Shown: positions 1 to 13,752 of the stretch, piece after piece
Layout: the number at the start of each line of letters is the position of its first letter
Numbering within the stretch: the first letter of the stretch is position 1
NCBI RefSeq assembly: GCF_041296385.1
Contig: NC_091017.1
Coordinates: 49,412,214 to 49,476,213 of the forward strand
Direction of reading: 5' to 3'
DNA: 64,000 nucleotides
Source of the DNA: Aphelocoma coerulescens
Taxonomy: Eukaryota; Chordata; Aves; Passeriformes; Corvidae
Translations under genes and position numbers: made by a program
The notes under the pieces: generated by a model
What the model was told of the DNA's origin: nothing
Databases searched by the model: none
Seen by the model: the letters and a program-made list of their open reading frames with translations, nothing else

Positions 1-495
1 AAAACAGGGATTAGCATACTATATGTATGTGAATATGATTTCTTCCTTGTGAAACACATTTTCCAAAAAAGATTTTATTGTAAGATGTTCTACGGTATGC
101 TCTGAAAAAATACTACTGTCTATTAAACTACATGTTTAGTAAATATATTTCCCCTTTGAGCCATACAAGTCAAATTCTTAGGGGTCAGATGCACATCCAA
201 ATTTGTCTTTGAAAAAAGTTCCCTCTCCATTCTTGCCCCACAATGATCTCTTGAGTATTAATCAGGAATTGTGTAAATGTATCAGTTTTTGGGCAAACGT
301 TGCCATCATTCTGGAAAAGGAACTGTGTCAGATATATGAATGTACTTAGGAATATAACTGCCCTTGGAAACAGTAGAAGTAAATGATGTAATAACTTTTT
401 GGTACCTTTGATACCTTTACCTGTTGAGGTGTATTTATATGTTATACTTACCTTAATAACATTGTTGATCTTGGTTGGCTGTTGATTTGTTTTAA
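1..495. other. Unique AT-rich non-coding DNA
   Basis: No open frame of note, no recognisable repeat family and no tandem structure. I see nothing functional here. Confidence 0.6.
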
Positions 496-717
496 TTAAA
501 AAGACACTGCAGCAAATGGGAATGTTCTTGACACAGTAAGGAGTCTTCTGCCTTTTGTAAGAAGATGTTTACATGGTCTTTGATATATAGTGACAATCAC
601 TGCTGCAAACAGCAGTGCAAATGGCAGGATACAGGATTTCCTGAACTGGTCACCTAGCAGGGCTCTGGGGCCAAGTATGGCAAATATTGCAGTTGTTTTC
701 CCTTCTACTTCTGACAA
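496..717 (-). other. Exon-like open frame, weak candidate terminal exon
   Basis: On the minus strand, a pyrimidine-rich stretch ending in TTTATTTTTTCAG (about 718-730) is followed immediately by a 73-codon open frame that ends in TAA at 496. The predicted peptide has one strongly hydrophobic segment (around residues 31-44, ILPFALLFAAVIVTIY) followed by a basic stretch (RP..KHLLTKGRR), as in a membrane anchor with a cytoplasmic tail. The block looks more GC-balanced than its flanks. I do not recognise a family. There is no ATG at the start, so it could only be an internal or last exon, and no partner exon is visible upstream on that strand. A chance ORF beside a chance AG is the likelier explanation. 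Confidence 0.15.
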
Positions 718-3700
718 CTGAAAAAATAAATTTTCAAGTTTGAGGTCTTGAATTGTTGCATTATTTTTCCAATTTTTTTTCTGAGGGAAGGATAATCAAG
801 CTTGTTTGGAATGTCATAATGAAAACTTCAGAGAAACTAAGCATGTAAAAAGCCAGGAAAGCCTTGGAAATGCTTTCTACTTAAAACTTTTCCACTGAAA
901 CAGAAGAATCAGTAGGCCCCATAATTGAAATAACTTCTTGCCCTCTAGAGAGAGGGTTATTCCTACAGGTCAAAACAGGGGTTACTGGTAGGTCAGCTGT
1001 GATAGCCATTACTGCAGCTATCTGCACAGTGTTTAGGCTTTAAGTAAACCAGAGGTGTTATAATGTGGAACTGCTGGTTCTTGGTTGGCTTTCCTAAGGT
1101 CATTAAGAAAAAGACAGCTTATTAAGCCTGAAATCATTAAGTAAAAACATTAAAACCTGTCCCTAAACAGAAGCTGTATCAGGTTAAGTAAAACTGGTTT
1201 TGGTATTCTAGTTAGAGTATGACAAACCTGTTTAGACACTATTACCATTCAGAGCCATCATTTAACTACTTTCTTGCCCTGGTCACTGTTACTTTTTATT
1301 TCTGTCATATTCCACTTGATATTTACATTATCATACTATAATCAAGCCAGTGTTGCTTTTCAGGTATGAAACTGATTCATTGAAAGCACAAATATTTGTG
1401 TTATGAAAATAAATGGTCACTAAAATCAAAGTAAGATTGGTTGCCTAGAACTTCCATAAATGTTGTACAATCTAGTGTGAATGCTCCTAAAACTCAAAAA
1501 CACTTTAAACACTAAAACACTTAATTTTTTTATATAAAAAATTAAAATATATTAATTCAACTAATATTTTTGGCACACCCTCCTTCAGTGAAACTATTTG
1601 CATATTGGGCTATAAAGGGAACTGAAAACTGGAGAAAATAGTGGATTTTTTGTTTTGTTTTGTTTTCATGCTCAACTCTGAGAAGTAGGCAATGAAATTA
1701 TTTATTATACATAATAGCTACAGTTGTGAAGTATCTTCTTCTAGAAATAATATGTTGCAAATTTTGAGAACTCAGTGCATTATTTTTTTATGTGATGTGT
1801 GTTCACTCCTTAACATCAGATGAGATGGATACACCACACTGCCTTCTGAATTTCATGAATGAAACCACAATTATGCTCCTAACAGGAGCTGCAGAATACC
1901 CTAAACTATGCCTGACCTGGACATTTGGAGAAACATAGCTCCAGGATAAATGAAAGCATGCCCCAGCATGTAAGAAAATATTCAGCTTGGAAGAAGAATG
2001 TGGATCTGTGTGTTTGTTCTGAAATTTAGCTTACCTCAGTGCTCAATACATTCCCAGCCCAGACAGATCTATGCTCCTCTTATCATGTGTTTTGGCTTTT
2101 CTATTTTGATGAGTTATCAGAACTGTATTTTATATTGCAACTGTCAGCTTCAGTTCTCTTGAGCTACCTGGTTGTTTATTATATATCACAGAAACTGCTA
2201 CGAAGAAAATACAAAATAACAACCTCCAAAAATCAATAATACTATCAGGACCCTTGAAACACCCCTCTGGTTCCCTGCTATTTTAGGGTCAAACTGCAGA
2301 ACTGGCTGTATCTTTTTAAGGAACTTGCTGTTCCTGGATGGGGAATGCCCTTCTGACTCTTAACGTGTCCTCTCTTTTCTTAATCAGATAAACTGATCTG
2401 AAATCCAAGCCTATCTATCTTTCTTGTGAATAAAATTATGATTTTCTTTGGTGTGATCAGTCAAAGATGTGTAGAAGGGTGAATAGATATGCCCACATAG
2501 CACTCTGTAGACCCACATGGGGAAATCCATAGGCAGGCTCTGGTTTGTCTCTAATATGTATCTGAATGTCATTTAAAAAGAATTTCACGAAGGGTATTTT
2601 AACAGTTCAGTTATGATCCTGCTTTTCTCCATCTGTATGATGATAATATTAGTATTAGGAGTACCTTGTTATATTCATGAACAAATATAAAAATTAGACA
2701 GGCATTTTCATGTGATTAAGGACTCATTTTACTCTACAAACAACGAATGTTGGTTTGAGTTGATGAAGGATCCAACTCAACAGGGAAACTGAGAACTCTG
2801 AATGCTAGCATACAGGCAAGAAGTCACCTCACCTGTGAAACTGTATTTCACCATAAAACATCACAGAAGTATTCTCTCTCTGGTTCACCGTATGCATTGG
2901 CTAAGACTAAGGTATTCCTAAGTATCTTTCAATGAACACCCAGCATATTAGGGAATTTTAAAACATCTTATTAACTTCTCTGATCAAAAATCAAGCAAGC
3001 CAAGTAACAACCCCCTTGTTCTTAATGTTGCCATCACTAATAACTGACAAAGACCTTAAAGCTGTTATTAGTCATCAGAAAGCTACACATACTGCTTGAA
3101 TTTTTGTTACTCTACAGTTTTTAAACTGCTGCATCTGCACCACAAGTATTCATGAAGTTAATTAGGAAAAATAACCTTACATCTCTCAGCTTATATTTTT
3201 CTTCTAGTGTTTCAATGGAAAAGCAAGAGTGTTACACATCTGCCTTCCTGCTCCCCTCTCCCACAAAGTGGAAGCAATGCATATTAAAATGAGTATGTTA
3301 GGACTATTAGGTGTGATGTAACAAAGTACCCTGTGTATCAAATTACTGGAACAGAAGATTATGCAGCAGTCTCATTTGAGTTTCCAAACACCCTGTCGTA
3401 TGGAATTAGAGGACTCCTGAAACATAAGTATTTTCCTTAACCTACTTGTTTCATTTCCTCTCCCTTTAAAACTGGGGTATTTTGTTCCTCAGTCTCATAA
3501 GTTATTGTATAATGAAAATTGGAAACATCAGGAAAAAATTTTGAGGATCTCAGATAAAATATGCTATATATTTTCAAACGGGCATTAAATAAATTATTGC
3601 TAAAGGAAATATAGTATTACTTTCAAAATTAAGAACCAGTAATATATTCACAAGAGAAGTATAAATTGCATGAATGTACTTTGATGGTGTTGCTTTGACA

Positions 3701-6257
3701 GATAATTTTTCTGAAGTTATAAAGAGACCCAAAATGGGTTAAACTCATCTCTAGTCAAATGCTTGGAAATTAGTAGTTTGTTTATAAATATAGGGCCACA
3801 TTCCGTCTTGATACAAACCCTGTTCAAATATTTTGAAGTCATTGAGATTGTTTGGATGCAAGTTAAAACTCTGAGTAGTTTTTTGCGTAGTTATCAGTGG
3901 TGAGAGCTAGATGCTGCTCATGAACTGTGAAAATGCTACACCTGGAGGACATACCGAAAATTGCAATTCTTTTTAATGAAGTAGCTGACACCTTGTGGAA
4001 AAATCTCTCAGTAAATTCTAGAGCTTCTCTTGAGTTAATGATATCTTCGTAATTATTAAACTATTTATATATATTTTAACCTATTTATTTAATAAAAATA
4101 TTAACTGCAGCCATGAAACTCTCCTCCAAAAGAAAAAGAACTTTTGAGGATTCTACTCAGCCTCTGGTGAAAGGAAACTGGGTGAAACATGTTATGAGAC
4201 AGAGACAGTAGAAATGATACTTGATTGAAGAGAAACTATGTATATGTCTATTTTATTGTACTGTTACGCAGAGTATTTACTAAGCTGAAACATTTTCCAT
4301 TTTTAAAACTGAATGGTATGTCCCTGATTTAATGCTACTTGCTGCCCTTCAGCAACTATCAAACAAACTGATGTATCTGACAACTCTTCAATGTAGGTTT
4401 TTATCACTTTTTCTTCTTTTTCTTTACATCTCAAGTTCTTTTACTCAGAGTTTGAATTGAGACACAGGAGATCGAGGATTCTTGTTGGGACTTAGTTGTT
4501 TATTACATCTTATCAGTGATACAGCTGCACGGAGTGTGCCTCTTTGTTGGAAGGGTGGAAAATGGCTATGAGTTTTAATTTTCTAATCTGCAGTGACTAG
4601 AGAGATGATAGTCATTTAAGGGTGTGAAAATGGTATGTGAATACCAGTAGAATAACAGAGTAGCATGAATCATTTTACTAACAAAGAAAATGAATCTAAA
4701 CCTTTTGACTTGGTTCACGATGTACAAATGACATTCCTTCTGAAATGGAATAACAGTTCTTACCTGGCTTTTGCTGTATAAGCCCTAGTCATTTCCTGGT
4801 GAAATGAAAGAGCTGCCTAGGAAATGGAATAATACCAATTCACTTTCTTTTTCTGCAAAAGCTCCCATGGATTTTAGTAAGAGAAAGAGAGTGGCATGGT
4901 TTTTAAAAATTATATGTACAAATTAGCAAGCCAAAGGAAATTAAAGGGAAGTTAAATATTACACATAGAAACCAGTGTTTTGAACAGAACTAGGCAGAGA
5001 ACATTAGTAAAAGTGACCATAAGGTTTAGGAACAGAGAAAATGTAGAATAAATTTGTTTAAATGAGATTTAGACTTCATCTCTGATTGTAGACAATTAAC
5101 TTAGGAGCTTCTGGTATGTTTATGTTCATGAATATTTCTCTGGGACAGGAAAACAAAGTTGTAATGTAAAATCCATAGAAATACCATTAGCTGCTAAAAG
5201 AAAAGACAGCTTTTCTTTTTATTGCAGCATAAATTTTGCAATCTCTTTAGGACATTTGACCATATTCCAATATTCTTTGCCAATGTATTAAAAGCTCAGG
5301 CTCACAAGGACAGCAGCATTACCCTCCACTGCCTTTTATGTAGCATCTAAATCAGAAGTCAGAATAAGTTATTTGGACTCTGCTCAGTGATGAACACTGC
5401 TTGTGTAGAAGTATATTTGTAACTACTCCCATGATGATGTCTTCGTTGTAAATACTGTTTTATAAACCTCAGCCTTCAAACTAAAACTGATAGAATCAGA
5501 ATGATCAGAGCGTATCCTGTGCAGTAGGCAATAATCAGTACAAACACAGCACCATATGGCCTACTATGAAGAAAATTAACTTCATCCTAGCCAGACCCAG
5601 TACACTCCCTAGCCAAGTCTCATGAAAAAATTCAACCATAGAAGGGCTCAATTTTCCACATAAATATTGTCTCGCATAATTAGATAGCTGCTAAACAACC
5701 ACTAAATACCTCTCATAGTCATGTCCTTTTGAAAGAGAGGAAAAATACTTGGATTGTTCATATATCTCTGGAGAATTATTTCAAATCCATGGCTGGTTTT
5801 GTATTTGTAGAGTGGAAGCTGAGAATGAAATGTAGAATTTGAAGTAACAGGTGATTTTGGCTTAATTAGATACTCTTGTATCTTGACCGATCACAAATTA
5901 TGTGTCAGACAGTAATTTTATTTTATATTTGAGTTTAGTGACAGAACCATTATTTCAAATGAAGGCAAATCTCTCAGGTGCTGGAAAAAGGTTTGTCTGT
6001 TACTGTAAATCTGAAGTATTCTGTAATTTGTTATCCAGAAACTTCTCCAGGTGGATTTAATACATATTCATGAGCATGCTGTGGAGATTTTCTCTGCACA
6101 AGTTGTTCTATACGTATCCACACCTTTACATTCTTGTTAAGCCGCTGTTAGTGGTGAGTGTTAGAGAGGAAAGTGGATTAGATAGTTCCTCTGGTTTGAT
6201 TTAGTGTGGCCATATCTTTTAAAGGCAGAAATGTGGAAAAGAATCTTCAAATGAATT
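718..6257. other. Unique AT-rich non-coding DNA
   Basis: A 5.5-kb stretch with stops in every frame. A short TTTTG microsatellite lies at 1646-1667, and AT-only low-complexity patches lie near 1525-1570 and 4060-4100. The 66-codon open frame at 2039-2239 has no recognisable motif and is treated as chance. I see no CR1 or LTR match. Confidence 0.6.
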
Positions 6258-6335
6258 GGAGATTACATTCTGTCTGTCCTGTATGAATCTGTCTGGAGAT
6301 TACACACTCTTCTGTTCTGTATGAATCTGTTTCTT
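6258..6335. repeat. Diverged two-copy tandem duplication, ~37-41 bp
   Basis: The unit beginning GGAGATTACA and ending in TGTATGAATCTGT occurs at 6258-6294 and again at 6295-6335. The middles of the two copies differ by substitutions and a small indel. This is an old local duplication in otherwise unique sequence. Confidence 0.7.
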
Positions 6336-9300
6336 CTTATTGTTGTTCAATGAATTGTGAAAACTTGAAGAAGGATAATGGAAAAGTGAGAAAACATATG
6401 AGCACATTGGCACTACAAAGTGAAAGCAGATAAGCAGAAATATACTGTTGAATCCTGGCTAAAAGTGTTTATTCACGTGATAGTAGCATATATAAAAGTA
6501 TCTCCAGAATACAGAGAGAATGAGAAATACTGTTACAACCTGAGGGAAAAATTAGTTTCCAATGGCAATAATAGAGTAGAAATACAGTAGATTGTAAACT
6601 GTAGTCCTAGGATTAATACATAAACTCTTTAATGCTGACTTGCATTTCCAAAATTATCGCACAAAAAAGAGTACGAGATCCTAACCTGAAAAGTCTCCAA
6701 ATCAGCATAGTTGGTTTCTCTGGTAGACTTTCTGGAGCTTAGAAAAATAAACAAAGCAAGATTTCTTTCTTTATGTTATTACTACAATAATAAAGGTAAT
6801 GTTATCTTCTTGAGTGTATGTGAGTGAAGGCAATTTTTACATTTTTGCAAGAAGGATTAACATTTTCTTTATGGCAGGTGTTACTTTACATAGGAGAGGT
6901 AAGCTATATGTTTTTCTTTCTACCTTTTACCTTTGACTCTGCAAGTATTTCTGTGCAAAAAACCCAAACAGTACGGGGTGCTCATGTACACTTACTGGTG
7001 AAGTTGCTGTGAAGCCAAACAGAGCCCAAATATGCTCAGGGATTTAAAAGAACTTCCACCTGACAGGGCCTCACAGAGATCAAAGAAGGATGGTTAACCT
7101 GTTAGAAAATACAGGAGCTTAAGCTAAAGCCCTGGCAGTGCAAAACTGTTGAGATGCACAAAATTTACCTGCCAACATTTGAAATGGAGGTGAACTGCAA
7201 GTTGAGAGGGTTGCAAAAAAACTTATTAAGCTCAAAACTCTTTCACTCCAGTAGATATACATATATTTCTCTTTAAAGGAATGGGGTGTAAAACGTTAGA
7301 GCTTAGCCAAATGATTAGCATTCCAGCAGTATTTCTTTTCTTGTAAGCCACTTTTCATAGAAAAGTGATTGAACATACAAGCTGAAGAAGCAAATAAGGT
7401 GAATGTTTAGTCCAGAAGATGGTATGTGAGTTAAAAGCCCAGTTTGATAGTAAAATGAATGAAAGAAACAAAGTGGTCAGTCAGCATATGTTATTTCTTC
7501 TTTGCATTGAGCACATGAATGTAGGTTTTCCTACAAAGACTTTCTCCTATAGGTCAAGGTACAGATATTGATGCACACAGTTCTGGATATTTTTGAGCTT
7601 TTTATCCTAGAAGAACAAAGTGTATCACCTGAAGATTGCAAAATACAGAATGATGTTCATGTGGCTGTGCAAGAGATGAAAGAAATATGCTTTTGCCCAT
7701 GGGTCTAATCAGGAATATTTTCAAATGACATATTTAGAGATAAAACTAGAAAATGTGGCCAGGATACAATTAGCCAGAAGCCAACATTTCTCTCCTTTTT
7801 ATTTTTTTCTTGGGCTGAAACGTGACATTTTTTTTTCTGTAAAATGAAGTAATACTATTTCCTTATTTTATTATAACTGAAAGCTTCTAAGGATGTAAGA
7901 ACAGTCTAACTGAAGTGACATTCCTGCATTCCAATGTCCCTGTTTTCCTTGGCTTTAATTTCGTAGAAAAGAATCACAAATATTGCAGGCTGAAATTGTC
8001 ACTGTCTTTCCAGGCGAATTATTAATAGGATTATATTCCTATGAGGGCAGATGTTCTAGAAATTAGGGTTTATGGTTTTTAATAAATAAAAAAAGTATTT
8101 TAAAATATTTTTTCTCAGTAGAAAGAAACAATAGCTGAAAAAACCCTATACTTTGATTTTAAAAATATTCATACTTTCTAGTGGAAATTAATATCCTGAA
8201 GTACTTTGTCTTGACCTTTGAATACTCGATGACCATCTTGTCAAATGTTGTTCAATGCCATGTTAGGCGACAAGGATGAATCATGAAAGACTGTCACTTG
8301 GAGGTGTGCTTGTAAAGCACAGAAGTTGTGAGTTAAAAGTGATGGTGAATAGAGGTAACAGTAACACTATTAAAATTTTGTCTGTCTAAATCCTGTGTTG
8401 AAATGGCTGGTAATATAGACAGACTTTCAGAGTACTTAAAATCTCCATCACATCAAATTGAGTTTCAGTGTGAAGGGTGAAACAATAATCACAGGACATA
8501 ATGGAAATGTGCTTAGGTGGTGCGTGTAATGGAGCAAATTTTATGGCTGACTTGCTTCCTGATTCATGGCATATTGTCTGTTGTAGAGAGAATCCATTTA
8601 ATCTGTTTGCATTTCTTGCTATTTGCTTTTTAAAAGAAATACAAACCTGAGTCATGCAGATGCATAGCTTGTCATAGAAGTAACTTTTTCAGCATATTTA
8701 GCTACTGCAGGGAAAAAGCTAAAAAGCTGAATGTTTGCAGAGACATCACTGTCCTTTAATTGCTCCTAAATGCCAGAACTGGGTTGACTCCAGCAGCTAG
8801 TAGAAAAAATTAAATTTATGTGGGAAATCAGTAAGATTAAAAAGTATTAAAAAGTATGAAAATTAGTCTAGTAGATACCCTAGTTCTGGTCCTTTTGTCA
8901 AACAGTGCTCTTGAAGAATACTGACTGTCCTTGGAAGACTGTGTTTCATCAATATTTTAGTGGCAAATATGGGCAGATGCTTGCAAAAGAACTAATTCAA
9001 CTACAGATTTGGTGTAAGTTATGTACTTCTCATTCATGTTGTAGTTTATTTTATATTGAGAGCTGATATTTGTGTTTATTTGGACAAAGTTAGTCACTTC
9101 TTGATAAATCACGCCTTTGCAGAACAAGTGCCAAACTATTTTGGTGCTGTTCATGCAAACAGTATATTCTCTGATTACAAGCTAAATTTAAAACTATGTC
9201 CCAATCCTCCCTCCAAAATAATAAAGAAATAACTAATAAGTAATATACGGTGCAGAAAAATAACTTCAACATATCAAGAGATAAAAAGCAAGCTGATAAT

Positions 9301-12300
9301 TTGTTTGGAAATGTGTCTGTTTTACAAGTGCAAAGTGTTGTATCTCTTTTGGAGAATTCAAATGTTGAAAGACAAGATGCAAAATATTAATGAAAAATAA
9401 AGAGATACACATCGTCAGTCTCTGTATTAATGAACTGAGGTAATTTCCTGAACTTTACAGCAGCTACTTTTCTGTGTATACTTAGCACTTACTAAATTTC
9501 TTGGAATAATTAATGGGTTAGATGCACAGAGCTTTCTTTCAACCATTACAGTTAACAGTGCTGTACTAATTCAAAGATGTTAGAAGCACTCTAGGAAATT
9601 ACAGGAGTAACACTTGTAGCCATCACCAGTTTAAGTACAAACAATTTTAAAAACATTTTTTCATATTATCTTGAAATTTTAATCTGAAATTCTGTATCTA
9701 AGCACACATAGAAAGATAATAAATGTTTTATTTGCATTTCCTTGCAAACTGTGAATGTAAGTTCATGGTACTGGTAACTTTTCACTAAAACCACTCTGAA
9801 GTGTCTTCAAATGCCAATTAGTTAAATAATTTGCTATTTCTCCAAACAGGTGCCTTTTTCTTATTGCTAGCAATGTGCTTGCACCTCAGTCTTTACAGCA
9901 GTTTCAAAAGGGCACATCTTTGATGTTTGCTGTCAGTATCAATACAAATCAGTTTATTGGAGTCCTGTTCAGAGGATGAATTAGTTTAGCTTGCTGACAG
10001 AAAGTCAATTTTCTCAGTTGTTTGTTCCAGTTGTTGATTTATCAGTTTATGAAATTTATCAGTTGATTTCTATCAGTTGAGCTGAGACATCCTGAAGCCA
10101 CACAGTCACTGGTGTAAAGGAATGGGCCGGAGCACTCACGTGGAGACAGAAATGAGGAGTAGCAATGTCCCTTTTGGTGGCCATGAGATTGGCCTTCACC
10201 TAGTCTGAATTTGCCCTCTCTGACAGCCAAAACTGCAAGAAGAAAGATTGCTTCTCTCATACCTCACATCACAGACTTGCTGCTCCTAATCAGCAGAAGA
10301 CAAATTCATTTCTCTACATTACATTCACTAGATTTGGAGTGAAAATAGGGTATGCCAGAGGTGACAGCAGTCTAATTAGTCTGTTTTTCACTCTGTAGAT
10401 AAATGACAGTCAAATGCCAAGAGGAGAGGCTCCATTAGGAGCTGTTTCATCCATTCAGATGGTAGATTACAAAAGAGACACTATCAGGCAGGATTACTGA
10501 AAGCCTGTGTTTACTGGAAGTTTTCTCCTAAATTCTGTTAGCAGATGATTAGCTTTCTGTACAGCTGAAGGACAACTTTTCTTCCACCTACCACTCTCAT
10601 TCATGATTGTGGCTGATCTTGCCAGCTTTGTATTTCCAGTATTTTAATGGACTTTACAAAATTCATGATCTGAAATATGCAATGTGGCAATGTGACAAGA
10701 AGGATTAGTCAGTGTTAGTATTAAATGAGTTAAAAGATAAATCCACTAATTGATACAGAAAACCTTCTGAGCACATGTAGGCCAGACATCAGAAGTAAGT
10801 AAATCCAACAATAAGCAGTTTGCAAGCTGGGACAAAATGACCCCAGCCAAGCAGGAAAAATAGTTTGCAGTTTGCATGGGTAATCAGTTTTTTGGAAAAC
10901 AACTGGAAGACGATGGGAAATAGATATCCTGCCAGCAAAACCATTGTACCTCTACCTACATGATCACTGTAGGGTAACACAGGAAGGTTCTTCACTGAGA
11001 CTGTTTGTTATTGAAATGTACCACAGAGGGCTCTGTAGCAGAGTTTGAGTAACTACTGCTATCCTAAGGACTTTAATTAATATAACAGATGCAGGAGCTA
11101 TTTATCGCTTCACAGAACTGTGAAAGTTTTATAAATTGTATCTCTATTTTCTGGTAAATAAAGCTAATTATCATAAATTCAGAAAGCATCTTTCCAAAGT
11201 GCATTCATGATAACCACATTTTATAGCCTGTCTAGCTTGTCAGGATGAACATAATCAAATACCAAATATTGCTAGCAGCAAGCTCTAGACTTAACTATCT
11301 AATGAAGTGTATCTACCTTCTGTTTCTCATGTGACTGAGGTCAAGATGAGCAGACTACTGTTCTGAGCTAATAGCATTACACACCCTGAATTGTACCATC
11401 CGCTGCTACAAAACAGGCAAAGCAGTGATGAGCAGGAACTTATGTTCACCTGAAGCTAAAAAATGCATGCAATAACCTTTAAGAACACCTCACCACGTTC
11501 TCCTGACACAGAAAGATGTTAATATTATATTCAGAATATATTGCATTAAGCATGATATATTTAATTCTGTTTAGTATTTAGGAACCCAACTGATAGTTTA
11601 TATTTAACCAGAACTTACATCACAAGTGCCTTTGCATGCTGTGCCCTTTTATTCAGAGCATGCACACCTGTATGGGTGGAGCTCAGAAGGGTGTAAATTA
11701 GATAAAGAGCTTTATACTGTGTGTACCACTCATTTGTATGCTTTGTATTCCTTCTGATTTCTTTCTGCAGTGTAAGAGCTGTCCCTAGACTTTTGAGGGG
11801 TATTTTCAGGTTGATACAGTAATCCCATGGCAGTGCTTGTCTGATGAGTCCTGTGGTCAGGTAAGACTGAGATGGGTGCACACAGATCCTTGCTTTATAG
11901 TAAGTTCCTGGTTTTAAAAGCCTCTGAATTTTCTTTAGAAATGCCAGTTTTAATTAACATGAGAACAAGAATAACTGAGTCTTTCAGTAGAAAGGGACAC
12001 CCAGATAGACCAGAAACAAAGGTGGCTTATCCTTAACTCTCTTCCTGATAACTGTATTTTTGAAAAGTAATGGGTTTCTGCTTCAGTCAGTTGTGTGACA
12101 TTTATAGTTCCATCAAATGATGTGCAACACCTTTTGCTGCCCAGCAAATACACTTGATTTAGTAAGGCCTGTTTATTGTCTGCTTCTCTCACACTTTGTC
12201 TGTACAAATTGAGCAGCAAAGAGGAAAGAGTTCTGGAAAGAACACCAATAGTTTCTGAGCAACCACAGTCTATGTTGTGCATGTTTTGGATGTTTTATTT

Positions 12301-12429
12301 CAGGCTGTGCCTAGTCTGGTCCCCATGTCTCTATGCCAATTAGTGGTTGGAACTCCCTGACCCAAGTTTATGTTGGCATTAGCAAGATGCACATATCCTA
12401 GTTAATTCAAAGTGATCCATTTTATGTGG
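6336..12429. other. Unique AT-rich non-coding DNA
   Basis: About 6 kb with no recognisable gene, repeat family or tandem array. Open frames here (for example 8386-8655 and 10042-10260, both minus) are under 95 codons, have no domain-like composition and lack convincing splice context. The frame at 11950-12282 (minus, 110 codons) is longer but also unrecognised. Confidence 0.55.
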
Positions 12430-12560
12430 CCTGAGGCAACTCTGGTGTGAATAAAAGCATATTAACTGAGGAAAATTAGGAGATTTGCATTGAAAGGGCA
12501 TTAATAATGAAAATCAATATGCAAATATGCCAGTGCAGGCTTACTGTCTGTGAATTATAG
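12430..12560. promoter_or_regulatory. Possible regulatory block with paired inverted octamers
   Basis: ATTTGCAT at 12483-12490 and ATGCAAAT at 12519-12526 are reverse complements of each other, with 28 bp between them. ATTAATAATG and further ATTA cores lie in the gap. The octamer is the classical POU/Oct site and ATTA is the homeodomain core, so the cluster resembles a developmental enhancer. Octamers occur elsewhere in this AT-rich window (for example 1596-1603 and near 9733), so density alone proves nothing. Only cross-species conservation would make it convincing. Confidence 0.25.
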
Positions 12561-13626
12561 ATTCTCATCTCCTTGAGATCTCATTTATTCACTTTTTATA
12601 CATATGGCTTGATGTTTTCTTTCCTTTGAGAGTGAAGACAGTTGCTCTTCAGAGTAGAAAAATTTTTGTCTCTTTCTAGAGGGTTCTGCCTGCCTTGTGA
12701 AATCTTGTAAAGAGTGAAACACATATCCGAGAATATATATTTATATAATTAATAAGAGAATGTGTTTCACAGGGAATTTCTTCCACAGCCCATGTGAATT
12801 AGAGGTGATGAGACAGCCCCTTCTTGTAATGGGATAGATCAAAATAGTATTTGAAACAGGCAAGAGTAATTGTGAAGGCCTTTCCTGCAGCAGTTAAGGG
12901 AGACCAAGCCAAAGGAAATGGGCAGGGTTGGGATTTCTCATTAGGTACTAGAAAAAAGAAAAGCAGATGAGTAGTGTTTTGGAAATTACCTGGATATTTT
13001 TGTTGAAATACACAAAGCAAAATAAAACCATTCAATTTACTGTTATGTTTACACACTTAATGCCATTTAAAAATATTTTGAAGTCTTTATTGTTTATTTC
13101 AAGACCTTAAATGAGAAGCTGCAATTTTTCTTCACCTGAGAAAGGGAAGTTTCATTCAGTGAAAAATCTTCCATAAGGGAAAGAAAAAAACCAACCTCAA
13201 GCCAGTCTGGAGAGAAGCTCATTGTATTGCCTTATATGTTTTATTCTGGGCACCTGAGCAGGGAACAATGCACCACTTTTCAGTAGAACAAAAGATTCCT
13301 TCATTGCCCAAATGCTGAGAAAGGTGACAGCTGCAAAATCGGAGCCTCAGAGGACAGGTAGCTTGCATGAGTCCTAATAGGAAACGGACTATTCATGCAG
13401 ACTTTAATGTCTAACCGTATCTACTTCAAACTGAAGTAAGATTAGCCTCCTTTAAAAACATGTACATGTTTAATGGTAATCCTAGATGATTTTGGTTCTG
13501 AGAAATCTGATACAAATGCAGAGAAAACAATGTGTCATACATTGGTGTATATAAGAAATTTTGAAGTTCTATTATCTTAAAAATATAAATTATAATTCCT
13601 TTTATATGTGAATTTGTGCTTTTTCA
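12561..13626. other. Unique non-coding DNA
   Basis: No recognisable feature. The 85-codon minus-strand frame at 12799-13056 has no family resemblance. Confidence 0.6.
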
Positions 13627-13752
13627 ACTCAGATTATCTCAAGTAAATTCTATGAAACAAAGGATATTAACAATATGCCAGCACATCTTACTCAGATTAT
13701 CTCAAGTAAATTCTATGAAACAAAGGATATTAACAATATGCCAGCACATCTT
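13627..13752. repeat. Perfect 63-bp tandem duplication
   Basis: The unit that starts ACTCAGATTATCTC and ends CCAGCACATCTT is present at 13627-13689 and again, base for base, at 13690-13752. The absence of any mismatch means the duplication is recent relative to the surrounding sequence, or is an assembly product. The unit has no evident coding content. Confidence 0.97.

Noticed and set aside
13627..13752. CRISPR-like direct repeats
   Set aside because: Two head-to-tail copies without spacers in a vertebrate genome. This is a simple tandem duplication.
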